From NCBI RefSeq assembly GCF_021654165.1, contig NZ_JAKFZN010000003.1, positions 248,001-312,000 of the forward strand: a stretch of 64,000 bases of DNA, written 5' to 3'. The notes under the pieces were generated by a model. That model saw nothing but the letters and a program-made list of their open reading frames with translations, was not told where the DNA came from and made no database searches. The stretch comes from Nereida sp. MMG025 (GTDB lineage Bacteria > Pseudomonadota > Alphaproteobacteria > Rhodobacterales > Rhodobacteraceae). Both the position numbers and the translations under genes were made by a program. Within the stretch, counting starts at the first letter, position 1; each line of letters starts with the position of its first letter. Below are positions 44,701-54,474 of this stretch, in pieces.

Positions 44701-45224
44701 AAGATCGGGCGCATGCCGCGCCCGCCGCCGCCCCATGAGGCTTTGAGCATCAGCGGATAGCCCACTTCGGCGGCCTGTTTCTTGATCAGCGCCATATCAT
44801 CGCCCAGAACTTCCGTGGCGGGAATGACAGGCACGCCTGCTTCAATGGCGACTTTACGGGCGCTGGCCTTGTCGCCCAGTTTGCGCATGGTTTCCGCCTT
44901 GGGACCGATAAAGGTGATGCCAGCATTTGTGCAAGCGTCCACAAAGTCGGGGTTTTCCGACAGCAGGCCGTAGCCCGGGTGGATTGCATCTGCGCCCGAT
45001 TGTTTGGCCACACGAATGATTTCCTCGATGCTGAGGTAAGCGGCAACAGGCCCCATGCCTTCGCCGATGCGGTAGGCTTCATCGGCCTTGAAGCGGTGCA
45101 GGCCCAATTTATCCTCCTCGGCGTAGACGGCGACCGTCTTTTTGCCAAGCTCGTTGGCGGCGCGCATGATGCGGATGGCGATTTCGCCACGGTTTGCGAT
45201 GAGGATTTTCTGGAAGTCGGCCAT
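41781..45224 (-). CDS. pyc: Pyruvate carboxylase
   Basis: This 1147-residue biotin enzyme makes oxaloacetate from pyruvate, ATP and bicarbonate. Domains run in order: biotin carboxylase (about 1-460; KILIANRGEIAIRI, GGGGRGM ATP loop, EVNPRVQVEHTVTE), carboxyltransferase (about 530-830; LITDTTMRDGHQSLLATRMR), the PYC tetramerisation domain, and a C-terminal biotinyl domain with EAMKMETG, whose Lys carries biotin. ATG 45224 follows an AAAGGA; ATG 45242 is the alternative. The gene stands alone. Confidence 0.97.
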   Translation of the reverse strand: MADFQKILIANRGEIAIRIMRAANELGKKTVAVYAEEDKLGLHRFKADEAYRIGEGMGPVAAYLSIEEIIRVAKQSGADAIHPGYGLLSENPDFVDACTNAGITFIGPKAETMRKLGDKASARKVAIEAGVPVIPATEVLGDDMALIKKQAAEVGYPLMLKASWGGGGRGMRPIFSEDELEEKVLEGRREAEAAFGNGEGYLEKMITQARHVEVQVLGDKMGEIYHLYERDCSVQRRNQKVVERAPAPYLSGTQREQICNLGKKICAHVNYECAGTVEFLMDMNSGEFYFIEVNPRVQVEHTVTEEVTGIDIVRAQILIAEGRSLAMATGTASQYDVKLDGHAIQCRVTTEDPQNNFIPDYGRITAYRGATGMGIRLDGGTAYSGAVITRYYDSLLEKVTAWAPTPEAAIARMDRALREFRIRGVSTNIAFVENLLKHPTFLNNEYTTKFIDETPALFDFKKRRDRATKILTYIADITVNGHPETTDRPKPSAEARAPKPPVMLAETIPHGTRNILDDHGPQAVADWMADQKHLLITDTTMRDGHQSLLATRMRSIDMIKAAPAYAENLSGLFSVECWGGATFDVAYRFLQECPWQRLRDIREKMPNLMTQMLLRASNGVGYTNYPDNVVEYFVKRAATSGVDVFRVFDSLNWVENMRVAMDAVIESNKVCEGTICYTGDLLNPERSKYDLKYYVDMGKELKAAGAHVLGLKDMAGLMKPASASILIKALKEEVGLPIHYHTHDTAGSAVATILAASAAGVDAVDCAMDSFSGNTSQATLGTVVEALKNTDRDTGLDIAAIREISDYFEAVRAQYAAFESGLQAPASEVYLHEMPGGQFTNLKAQARSLGLEDRWHEVAQTYADVNQMFGDIVKVTPSSKVVGDMALMMVSQGLSRADVENPDKDVAFPDSVIDMMRGNLGQPKGGFPDLIVAKALKGEKPNLERPGKHLPAADLEAERKAASEACGGVTIDDEDLAGYLMYPKVFTDYANRHEQYGPVRTLPTPTFFYGMKPGDEISAEIDPGKTLEVRLQAIGDTNAEGEVKVFFELNGQPRNIRVPNRAIKATTAARPKAELGNDNHVGAPMPGVVASVGVAAGQKVCEGDLLLTIEAMKMETGIHAEHDAVVKAVHVTAGGQIDAKDLLVEFE

Positions 45225-45443
45225 GGCAGGGTCCTTTGTCATGGGGCATCCGCGTCGGGCAGAGTGACGCGCACGTAAGTTCAGTATACGGGGCCATCCC
45301 GTCCTGAGCCTTCTAAGTCATAGGTTTTGAAGCGTAAACACGTAGTACTGGGTAGATGGCGGTAACATCGTCGCGGGGGCATGGAACAAATCGGCGGGGC
45401 TGCGGCGTTGAAGGGTAACGCAACGCAACCACAGGAGCACGAT

Positions 45444-46187
45444 ATGTCACGGTTTGAGGGAAAACGCATTTTGATTACGGGCGGGACCAGCGGGATCGGC
45501 TTTGCCACCGCCCAACGCATTGTAGACGAAGGCGGAGAGGTGGCCGTCACAGGCACTACGCAAGACCATCTGGACGAGGCGGGACGCACATTGCCCTCGG
45601 GCTCGCTTGTGCTGCGCAATGATGCCGGTGATCCGAAGGAGGCCAGGATTTTGGCCGAAAAGATCAAGAATCAGATGGGGGAAATCGATGGCGCGTTCCT
45701 GAATGCGGGCTTTGGTCAGAATATGGCAACGGAAGAGGTGGACGCTGAAGGCTTTGACGCCATGATGAATGTGAATGTGCGCGGACCTGCGCTGCAAATG
45801 GCGCATCTCAAACCACTGATTTCGGATGGGGGCGCGGTGGTGTTGACGGCATCGGTGGCGCCTTATCTGGGCGGCGCGAAAGGTGCCATCTATGCGGCCA
45901 CCAAAGCCAGTTGTGCGGCCATGGCGCGATCGTGGGCAAAGGATTTGGCAGGGCGTGGCATTCGGGTAAACTCGGTTGCGCCGGGCCCCATTGAGACAAA
46001 CTTCTTTGATGATCTTGGCACCGAAGACGGCGGCGATCTGAAAGAACAAATTGCCCAAGCGGTGCCACTGGGGCGGATGGGGCGCGCCCAAGAGGTTGCA
46101 GCGGTGGCCACATTTTTGCTGTCGGAGGATGCCAGCTATGTCTCGGGCAGTGAATATATGGTCGATGGCGGTATGACACTGCGGTAG
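45444..46187 (+). CDS. Short-chain dehydrogenase/reductase
   Basis: This 247-residue classical SDR has the cofactor motif TGGTSGIGFA near residue 12, NAG at 82-84 (LNAGFG), Ser in LTASVAPY and the catalytic YAATK near 151-155, with the C-terminal VSGSEYMVDGG. ATG 45444 follows CAGGAG. The substrate is unknown. Two perfect hairpins follow its stop. Confidence 0.92.
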   Translation: MSRFEGKRILITGGTSGIGFATAQRIVDEGGEVAVTGTTQDHLDEAGRTLPSGSLVLRNDAGDPKEARILAEKIKNQMGEIDGAFLNAGFGQNMATEEVDAEGFDAMMNVNVRGPALQMAHLKPLISDGGAVVLTASVAPYLGGAKGAIYAATKASCAAMARSWAKDLAGRGIRVNSVAPGPIETNFFDDLGTEDGGDLKEQIAQAVPLGRMGRAQEVAAVATFLLSEDASYVSGSEYMVDGGMTLR

Positions 46188-46191
46188 CAGG

Positions 46192-46213
46192 CAGATTTTT
46201 CTGGAAAAATCTG
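46192..46213. terminator. Perfect AT-rich hairpin 1 after the SDR gene
   Basis: CAGATTTTTC, loop TG, GAAAAATCTG is a perfect 10-bp stem, five bases after the SDR stop. It works in both orientations and carries its own T and A runs. Confidence 0.6.
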
Positions 46214-46219
46214 GGGGGC

Positions 46220-46243
46220 GATGAATTTTCTGGAAAATTCATC
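46220..46243. terminator. Perfect AT-rich hairpin 2 after the SDR gene
   Basis: GATGAATTTTC, loop TG, GAAAATTCATC is a perfect 11-bp stem with the same TTTTC-TG-GAAAA apex as the preceding hairpin, six bases away. Confidence 0.6.
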
Positions 46244-46306
46244 CGCTTTGGAACAGAGCGCGAACACGGCTTTTCAACGGGTGTGTTTGGCGCTAGGTTG
46301 TGGGGT

Positions 46307-48670
<2,364 letters not shown>

Positions 48671-48680
48671 AGCGCCATGC

Positions 48681-49271
48681 CTAAAGCGCGGTGCGCCAAA
48701 TCGGGATCAGGCTGGCCACCAATAGGGCAGCCATTGCCACGTTGAACAGCTGCAAGAGCCGCGGTGTCCGGAGCCACGTTTTCAGTGTCGCCCCAAGGAG
48801 GGCCCAGAGTGTCACGCAAGGTGTGTTGATCAGCGGTAAGACCACTGCGACCAAAACAACTCCGCCCCATGCGGTTTCAGGCGGGGCAAACAGGGCCAAT
48901 GCGTTCAGATGCATGGCCCATGCTTTGGGGTTCACCCATTGAAATGTTGCAGCCTGCACAAAGCTGAAGGGCTGCCCGCGTGTCTGCGCTGTCGAAGGCG
49001 GTGCGGCTGTGGCGACGCGGTAGGCCAGCCATAGCAAATAGGCTGTCGCTCCCGATTTCAGGACCAGATGCGCAGCGGGCATGATGGCAAAAACCTGCAT
49101 CAGCCCCGCGCCCAAGCCCAGAATCATCACCGCGTGTCCAAAGCTGACGCCCAAAATATGCGGCACCGTGCGGCGCAGACCGAAGTTTGCGCCGCTGGCA
49201 AAAAGCATCACGTTATTGGGGCCGGGGGTCACCGTGCTTGCGATGGAATAGGTGATCAAGGGCCAGAGCAT
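48681..49271 (-). CDS. LysE/RhtB-family amino acid exporter, paralogue 1
   Basis: This 196-residue protein has six helices and the LysE signature TPGPNNVMLFASGANFGLRRTVPHILG near residues 15-40 (PGPNN core), then FQWVNPKAWAMHL. It is directly behind a second, similar gene in the same orientation (6 bp gap). Both probably export amino acids or derivatives; the substrates are unknown. Confidence 0.9.
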   Translation of the reverse strand: MLWPLITYSIASTVTPGPNNVMLFASGANFGLRRTVPHILGVSFGHAVMILGLGAGLMQVFAIMPAAHLVLKSGATAYLLWLAYRVATAAPPSTAQTRGQPFSFVQAATFQWVNPKAWAMHLNALALFAPPETAWGGVVLVAVVLPLINTPCVTLWALLGATLKTWLRTPRLLQLFNVAMAALLVASLIPIWRTAL

Positions 49272-49277
49272 GCAGCT

Positions 49278-49889
49278 TTAGTGCGGGGCAGACAGCCCTG
49301 TCGTCAACATCGGATACAGCGTGGCCACCAGCAAAAGCGCCATCGTTATATTAAACGCACGCAGGCGGGCGGGGGTGCCAAGCCAGGCTTTGACCTGCAC
49401 GCCGAGATAGGCCCAGGCGCTGACAGACGGAAAATTCACCGCCGCAAAAACAACGGCCACAGCGACGGCGCCCCATGCGCCCCATTCAAGCGGGGCGAAT
49501 TGGGTCTGTGCGGTCAGGGCCATATACCACGCTTTGGGGTTGACCCATTGAAAGGCGGCCGCCTGCAAGAAGGTAAAGGGTGTCGCGGTTGCCTCTTTGT
49601 GCGCGGGTGGTGCGGCATTGGCCACTTTCCATGCCAAAAACAACAAATAGGCGGCCGAGGCGACTTTCATAATTGTGTAGGTGACAGGAAAGGCTTCGAA
49701 CAGTTGCAACAACCCAAGCCCCACAAGGCTGACCATGAATGCGTGGCCAAGCGAAATACCTGCCATATGCGGCAGCGTGCGGCGAAATCCGAAATTCGCC
49801 CCGCTGGCCAGCAACATCAAGTTGTTCGGACCAGGTGTGATGGAAGACGCAACGGCAAAGCCTGCCAGCGGAAGGATAAAACTAAACAT
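49278..49889 (-). CDS. LysE/RhtB-family amino acid exporter, paralogue 2
   Basis: This 203-residue protein has the same SITPGPNNLMLLASGANFGF and FQWVNPKAWYMAL blocks as its downstream neighbour, indicating a tandem duplication or a two-subunit exporter. It is divergent from an Lrp-type gene 72 bp away, a common regulator for such exporters. Confidence 0.9.
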   Translation of the reverse strand: MFSFILPLAGFAVASSITPGPNNLMLLASGANFGFRRTLPHMAGISLGHAFMVSLVGLGLLQLFEAFPVTYTIMKVASAAYLLFLAWKVANAAPPAHKEATATPFTFLQAAAFQWVNPKAWYMALTAQTQFAPLEWGAWGAVAVAVVFAAVNFPSVSAWAYLGVQVKAWLGTPARLRAFNITMALLLVATLYPMLTTGLSAPH

Positions 49890-49961
49890 GGCACAACTCT
49901 AGAAGGCTATATGCGCAATAGGGTTGTGAAGATGCGGTAAGTGACGTTACTTTCGCAATGA

Positions 49962-50414
49962 ATGACGGATTTTGACCAAATTGACCGCAAGATATTGCGC
50001 GCCCTTTTAACCGATGGGCGGATAAGCAATCTGCATCTGGCTGAAAAAGTCGGGCTTTCGCCCTCTGCATGTTTGCGCCGTGTGCAGGAACTTGAACGGA
50101 TCGGAGTGATCAAAGGGTATCGTACTGTTCTGGACGGTGCGCAGATGGGGGTGGGGTTTGTGGCCTATATCGCCGTGGGGCTGTCAAACCATACCAAGGC
50201 CAGCCAAGAGGCGTTTGAACGCTCGATCAGTCGCGCCCCAGAGGTGGTCGAATGCCACAATATCACAGGCACGGTGGAATATCTGTTGCGGGTCGAGGCC
50301 AGCGACCTGACCGCTTACAAGCATTTTCATACGGAGGTTTTGGGGGTTCTGCCGCAAGTGAACGCCATCACATCATATGTGGTCATGGGCTCGCCCAAAG
50401 ATCTGCGGGCATAG
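49962..50414 (+). CDS. Lrp/AsnC-family transcriptional regulator
   Basis: This 150-residue protein has an N-terminal helix-turn-helix (FDQIDRKILRALLTDGRISN, VGLSPSACLRRVQELERIGVI) and a RAM effector domain (FVAYIAVGL, VVECHNITGTVEYLLRVEASDL). It is divergent from the LysE pair and probably activates it in response to an amino acid. Confidence 0.93.
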   Translation: MTDFDQIDRKILRALLTDGRISNLHLAEKVGLSPSACLRRVQELERIGVIKGYRTVLDGAQMGVGFVAYIAVGLSNHTKASQEAFERSISRAPEVVECHNITGTVEYLLRVEASDLTAYKHFHTEVLGVLPQVNAITSYVVMGSPKDLRA

Positions 50415-50423
50415 GGCGGACAT

Positions 50424-50517
50424 AAAAAAAGCGGCGATGCTAGGGAGGAGGAAAGCATCGCCGCTGTTGAACAGAACTACCCTAGGGAGGAGGAAAAGGG
50501 GCTCTGATCTGAAAAAC
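50424..50517 (-). ncRNA. CcsR/cuckoo-like small RNA with two CCUCCUCCC loops
   Basis: On the minus strand, just after the DUF1127 stop, are two hairpins. The first (50506-50472) pairs CAGAGC and CCCT with AGGG and GTTCTG around a loop with TTTCCTCCTCCCT. The second (50464-50431) is a perfect 11-bp stem GCGGCGATGCT / AGCATCGCCGC around TTCCTCCTCCCT, followed by seven T. In Rhodobacter sphaeroides the CcsR sRNAs, with CCUCCUCCC loop motifs, are co-transcribed with a DUF1127 gene. Motif, structure and neighbour all agree. Confidence 0.85.
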
Positions 50518-50733
50518 TTATTTGCCGTAGGCCGCTTCGAATGCGACCGACTTGATCATGCCGCGGTTCAGGCCAAGATCGGCTAGATCCGCACTCGACA
50601 ACATGCCAAGCTCGTTTAGGGTGTTGCGATACAGGCGATACTTTGTGTAGCGCGTTGTCAGTGTTTGTTTCGCGTCACGCAGAAAATCGACCAGTGGGCT
50701 GTAGCCCTGTGTATTTGTATTTGTATGTGCCAT
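50518..50733 (-). CDS. DUF1127 small protein (CcaF1-like)
   Basis: This 71-residue protein has a basic helical segment (RDAKQTLTTRYTKYRLYRNTLNEL in two parts around YTKYR) and the DUF1127 core LGMLSSADLADLGLNRGMI. Small DUF1127 proteins bind RNA in several alphaproteobacteria; CcaF1 of Rhodobacter sphaeroides affects maturation of the linked CcsR sRNAs. The same arrangement here supports this role. A stress (RpoH-type) promoter would be expected upstream, but I could not identify one confidently. Confidence 0.88.
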   Translation of the reverse strand: MAHTNTNTQGYSPLVDFLRDAKQTLTTRYTKYRLYRNTLNELGMLSSADLADLGLNRGMIKSVAFEAAYGK

Positions 50734-50936
50734 GTCTTTTACCTCAGTGCAGTGTGTTTCGCTGCTGTTGATCCGAAGTTAGGGTGCATGCTGCGATTGC
50801 ACAACTGACAATGCTGCATTGCAGCTATGCGCCTTGTGCAAACCACAAATTTACAAAATGCCCAATAAATCAGCACCTGCTGCCTTGCGGTGCCAGCACC
50901 AGCCGCTACATGCAAATGGACAAACGGAGCATGCGC

Positions 50937-52022
50937 ATGGCCACTAAAGATGACGTAACCAAAGCCCTTGAAACCCTGACACTTCCCGATGGTGGCAATC
51001 TGGTCAGCCGCGATATGATCCGCGCGTTGGTGGTGAATGACGGGGTGGTTCGGTTTGTCATTGAGGCGCCAGATCCCGAAACGGCGGCCAAGATGGAAGG
51101 GGTGCGCCGCGCAGCCGAAGCTGTGGTTGGCAAGGTTGCAGGCGTTGGCCAGGTCAGCGTTGCGCTGACGGCCCATGGCCCCGCGCCCAAAGCGCCTGCG
51201 ACTTCTGCGCCGCCCCCAAGCCTTAAAATCGGCGGGCACCCCAAGCCGCAGCAGGGTGGTCCTGCGCCCGTGTCGGGTGTGGACCGCATTTTGGCCATCG
51301 GCTCTGGCAAGGGCGGTGTGGGCAAATCGACAGTATCGTCAAACCTTGCCGTTGCGCTGGCTAAACAGGGGCGCAAGGTCGGATTGCTGGACGCGGATAT
51401 CTACGGCCCAAGCCAGCCCCGAATGATGGGGGTGAGCAAACGCCCGGCCAGTCCTGACGGCAAAAAGATCATCCCGCTGCAGGCGCATGGCGTTACGATG
51501 ATGTCCATCGGTCTGATGCTGGAGCCTGAAAAGGCCGTTGTCTGGCGCGGCCCGATGTTGATGGGCGCGTTGCAGCAAATGCTTGGTCAGGTTGAATGGG
51601 GCAAGTTGGATGTGTTGATCGTTGATCTGCCCCCGGGGACGGGCGATGTGCAGCTGACCTTATGTCAACGCACAGCCGTGACGGGCGCCATCGTTGTCAG
51701 CACCCCGCAAGACGTGGCGCTTTTGGATGCACGTAAAGCGCTGGATATGTTCAACACGCTCAAAACCCCCGTTTTGGGCCTGATTGAGAATATGAGCACC
51801 TATGTCTGCCCCGAATGTGGCCATGAAGCACATCTGTTTGGGCACGGCGGAGTCGAGGTGGAAGCCAAACGGATCGGCGCACCTTTCCTTGGATCGTTGC
51901 CGCTGGATCTGGACACGCGCCTTGCGGGCGACGGTGGAACGCCGATTGCTGCGGGCGACAGCCCGATGGCGCAGGCCTATGGGCAGCTTGCCAAACGTCT
52001 GGTTGATGGCGGCATGGCCTAG
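50937..52022 (+). CDS. apbC: Mrp/NBP35-family iron-sulfur carrier ATPase (ApbC)
   Basis: This 361-residue protein has an N-terminal MIP18-like domain ([19 protein letters not shown]) and a deviant Walker A P-loop GKGGVGKST near residue 125. It also has [14 protein letters not shown] and the C-terminal CPECG cysteine pair that binds a bridging 4Fe-4S cluster. It delivers Fe-S clusters to target proteins. ATG 50937 has GGAG seven bases upstream; the earlier in-frame ATG would lose that spacing. Confidence 0.93.
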   Translation: MATKDDVTKALETLTLPDGGNLVSRDMIRALVVNDGVVRFVIEAPDPETAAKMEGVRRAAEAVVGKVAGVGQVSVALTAHGPAPKAPATSAPPPSLKIGGHPKPQQGGPAPVSGVDRILAIGSGKGGVGKSTVSSNLAVALAKQGRKVGLLDADIYGPSQPRMMGVSKRPASPDGKKIIPLQAHGVTMMSIGLMLEPEKAVVWRGPMLMGALQQMLGQVEWGKLDVLIVDLPPGTGDVQLTLCQRTAVTGAIVVSTPQDVALLDARKALDMFNTLKTPVLGLIENMSTYVCPECGHEAHLFGHGGVEVEAKRIGAPFLGSLPLDLDTRLAGDGGTPIAAGDSPMAQAYGQLAKRLVDGGMA

Positions 52023-52178
52023 GGCAGGGCGCCAAGGTGTGGCTTCGACCTATGGGAAATCATGGGTCGGGGGTGGCTTTCTGCCCAAAGTGATTCGTTA
52101 AATTGCCGGTTTTTGCATCTGTTTTCCGCCAAGTGCGTGAGAACAAAAGAAAAACACCTGCGTAAGTCTCAAAATAAA

Positions 52179-52203
52179 TGGGATTTTTTGGGCGTGGATG
52201 GGA
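52179..52203 (+). promoter_or_regulatory. MraZ operator: three TGGGN boxes at 10-bp spacing
   Basis: TGGGA (52179-52183), TGGGC (52189-52193) and TGGGA (52199-52203) are each separated by 5 bp. This is the direct-repeat layout that MraZ binds to repress its own dcw operon. It lies 440 bp before mraZ, so the operon promoter is probably just downstream, near the AT-rich 52220-52266 stretch (for example TAAAAT at 52261). Confidence 0.8.
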
Positions 52204-52269
52204 ACGCTGCGCTTCCTCTACATATTGTATAGCCTTGCAGTCATCACACAATAAGTTGGCTAAAATAGG

Positions 52270-52587
52270 GTCGCGTCCTGTCTAGATGTGGTATCTGACC
52301 CCTCTAGGACACAAGGTATTCCCGCATTAGCCCACACAAAACCATTGCGTCCCATAATATCCCATGCCATTCATAGTTCATCGAAAGAACGGGCATACAC
52401 AAAACAAGGGGCATTCATAAGAACCCCACATAGGCGAACCGAAAAGGTTTCATACAGGCACCCGCTTTTTTCGAACAAAGAGATCCGGCGCGCGAGCGAG
52501 CAGACATCCCCCCAGGTGGCGCGCGCAGTCGGACATCCCGCGAGGGACCGGCGGATCGATCAGTGGCAGCAGATCGATCCGCCTTTT
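52270..52587 (+). ncRNA. UpsM-like leader RNA of the dcw operon
   Basis: The 620 bp between apbC and mraZ hold no gene. The dcw transcript should start shortly after the MraZ boxes and run through this leader to a strong terminator before mraZ. In Rhodobacter sphaeroides the long dcw leader yields the abundant sRNA UpsM by such premature termination. Position, leader length and terminator match. The 5' end is a guess. The 52490-52550 part has further GC-rich inverted repeats and two GACATCCC copies. Confidence 0.65.
52550..52587 (+). terminator. Terminator in the mraZ leader
   Basis: A perfect 12-bp stem, GGCGGATCGATC / GATCGATCCGCC with a 10-nt loop, is followed by TTTT. It ends 55 bp before the mraZ start, so dcw expression needs readthrough. 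Confidence 0.85.
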
Positions 52588-52642
52588 CATTTTCAGGGCC
52601 CTGATTGCAAGCGCGGCCCGACAATTAAGGAGCCGATACCAG

Positions 52643-53140
52643 ATGGTTAAGGCGTTCAGAGGCGAATTCCACCAGAAGGTGGATGCAAAGGGCAGGGTCT
52701 CGATACCCGCGTCCTTTCGTCGTGTTCTGGAGGCTGGTGACCCGAATTGGGAAACAGGCAAGCTGCCCGAATTCGTTTTGGTCTACGGTGACGAAAAGCG
52801 CAATTTTCTGGAATGTTTCACTCGCGAGGAAATGGCGCGTGTGGATGCCAAGATTGCCAAGCAACCGCGCGGTTCGGCCAAGCGTCGTGCCATGTCGCGT
52901 CTTTACAGCGGGCAATCGATGGATGTGACCGTGGATGATACGGGCCGCATCGTTCTGTCCGCCAAGCTGCGCAATAAAATCGGGCTTGAGGGCGAGGCCT
53001 TCTTTATCGCCAACACCGACACGTTTGAGATCTGGAAGCCCGAGACCTTCGACGCCGAAAACGATCTGAACCTGGCCGAAGATGATGATTTCGACCCCAA
53101 CCTTGATCCATCCGTCTATCTTGACGGCGACGAGGACTAA
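52643..53140 (+). CDS. mraZ: Transcriptional regulator MraZ
   Basis: This 165-residue protein has two AbrB-like halves: FRGEFHQKVDAKGRVSIPASFR and MDVTVDDTGRIVLSAKLR, each with the DxKGR/DxxGR signature. An acidic C-terminal tail is present. MraZ binds the TGGGN boxes upstream and represses the dcw cluster. It leads the operon, with rsmH starting 3 bp after its stop. Confidence 0.95.
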   Translation: MVKAFRGEFHQKVDAKGRVSIPASFRRVLEAGDPNWETGKLPEFVLVYGDEKRNFLECFTREEMARVDAKIAKQPRGSAKRRAMSRLYSGQSMDVTVDDTGRIVLSAKLRNKIGLEGEAFFIANTDTFEIWKPETFDAENDLNLAEDDDFDPNLDPSVYLDGDED

Positions 53141-53143
53141 GTC

Positions 53144-54127
53144 ATGGGCGCTGCCACGCCATCCCCCGCTGATCCCCATATTCCTGTCCTGCTGCGTCCA
53201 CTGATCGCGGCCTGTGCGCCCATTTCGGGCACTTGGCTGGACGGCACGCTTGGCGCAGGCGGCTACACCCGTGGCTTGCTGGAGGCGGGTGCAGATAAGG
53301 TGATCGGCGTGGATCAGGATCCGCTGGCGCTGGATATGGCGCGCGACTGGGCGGATGACCGTGTTGATCTGGTCGCAGGCAATTTCGCACAGATGGATGA
53401 TTACGGGCAGCACCTGGACGGTGTTGTGTTGGACCTTGGCGTATCGTCGATGCAGCTGGATCAGGCCGAACGCGGGTTTTCGTTTATGCGCGACGGACCG
53501 CTGGATATGCGGATGTCGCAAAGCGGCCCCACAGCGGCCGATGTGGTGGCAGACGCCACCGAAGAGGCGCTGGCCAACATCCTTTATGTCTATGGCGAGG
53601 AACGCGCATCGCGCCGCATTGCACGCGCCATTGTCAAAGAACGGGCGGTCGCTCCCATCACCACGACCTTACATCTGGCCGAGATCATCGCCGCGCAACT
53701 GCCGCGCCCCAAGCCTGGGCAAAGCCATCCCGCGACGCGCAGTTTTCAGGCCATCCGCATTGCGGTGAATGGCGAATATGACGCGCTTTATCAAGGGCTT
53801 ATGGCTGCAGAGCGGGCATTGAAACCGGGCGGAAAGCTGGCTGTTGTCACCTTTCATTCCACCGAGGACCGCATGGTCAAACGCTTCTTGCAGACCCGCG
53901 CGGGCACCCTTGGCAATGCCAACCGCTACGCGCCCGAAACCCACGCCGAGGCCCCCGCCTTTACGTTGCCATCGCGCAAGGCCACAGCACCAGACGCCGA
54001 AGAGCTGGCCCAAAACCCACGCGCCCGCAGCGCCAAGCTGCGCGTTGCCATTCGCACAGATGCCCCCGCTGGCAGCCTGTCCGCCAAAGACATCGGCCTG
54101 CCACAAGCCAAAGGATCGCTGACATGA
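53144..54127 (+). CDS. rsmH: 16S rRNA (cytosine1402-N4)-methyltransferase
   Basis: The 327-residue SAM methyltransferase has [15 protein letters not shown] at the start, [17 protein letters not shown] as the SAM loop, [20 protein letters not shown] and the C-terminal [15 protein letters not shown]. It is coupled to ftsL by an ATGA overlap. Confidence 0.96.
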   Translation: MGAATPSPADPHIPVLLRPLIAACAPISGTWLDGTLGAGGYTRGLLEAGADKVIGVDQDPLALDMARDWADDRVDLVAGNFAQMDDYGQHLDGVVLDLGVSSMQLDQAERGFSFMRDGPLDMRMSQSGPTAADVVADATEEALANILYVYGEERASRRIARAIVKERAVAPITTTLHLAEIIAAQLPRPKPGQSHPATRSFQAIRIAVNGEYDALYQGLMAAERALKPGGKLAVVTFHSTEDRMVKRFLQTRAGTLGNANRYAPETHAEAPAFTLPSRKATAPDAEELAQNPRARSAKLRVAIRTDAPAGSLSAKDIGLPQAKGSLT

Positions 54128-54474
54128 GAACGCTTCTTTATATCACCACAGGTTTGGCCGTTATGGGGCTGGCGTTCTGGGCGTATCAGGAAAACTACCG
54201 CACCCAGGAGGCGCTCAAAGAGGTGCGCAAGCTGCAGCGCGAGATCGCAGCGGAGCGCAATCGCCTGGAAATCTTGCGCGCCGAATGGGCCTATCTGAAC
54301 CGCCCCGACCGTCTGCGCGATCTGGCCGAAGTGAACTTCGATCTTCTGGGGCTGTTGCCTATGGAGCCCACGCAATTCGGGCAGGTCGATCAGGTCAGTT
54401 TCCCACCCGCCAATAGCCTGCCGCCCGTAACGGGTGCTGTCGATACGATGGCCACCACAGGAGATGCGCAATGA
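54124..54474 (+). CDS. ftsL: Cell division protein FtsL
   Basis: This 116-residue bitopic protein has one N-terminal membrane helix ([20 protein letters not shown]) followed by a coiled coil ([20 protein letters not shown]) and the typical [16 protein letters not shown]. It forms the FtsQBL complex at the septum. It overlaps both neighbours by 4 bp. Confidence 0.9.
   Translation: MRTLLYITTGLAVMGLAFWAYQENYRTQEALKEVRKLQREIAAERNRLEILRAEWAYLNRPDRLRDLAEVNFDLLGLLPMEPTQFGQVDQVSFPPANSLPPVTGAVDTMATTGDAQ

Noticed and set aside
42657-44738. 693-codon plus-strand open frame
   Set aside because: It is entirely antisense to pyruvate carboxylase; the length comes from high GC content and codon bias.
52288-52650. 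120-codon plus-strand open frame in the mraZ leader
   Set aside because: It has no ribosome-binding site or domain and covers the terminator; the region fits a non-coding leader better.
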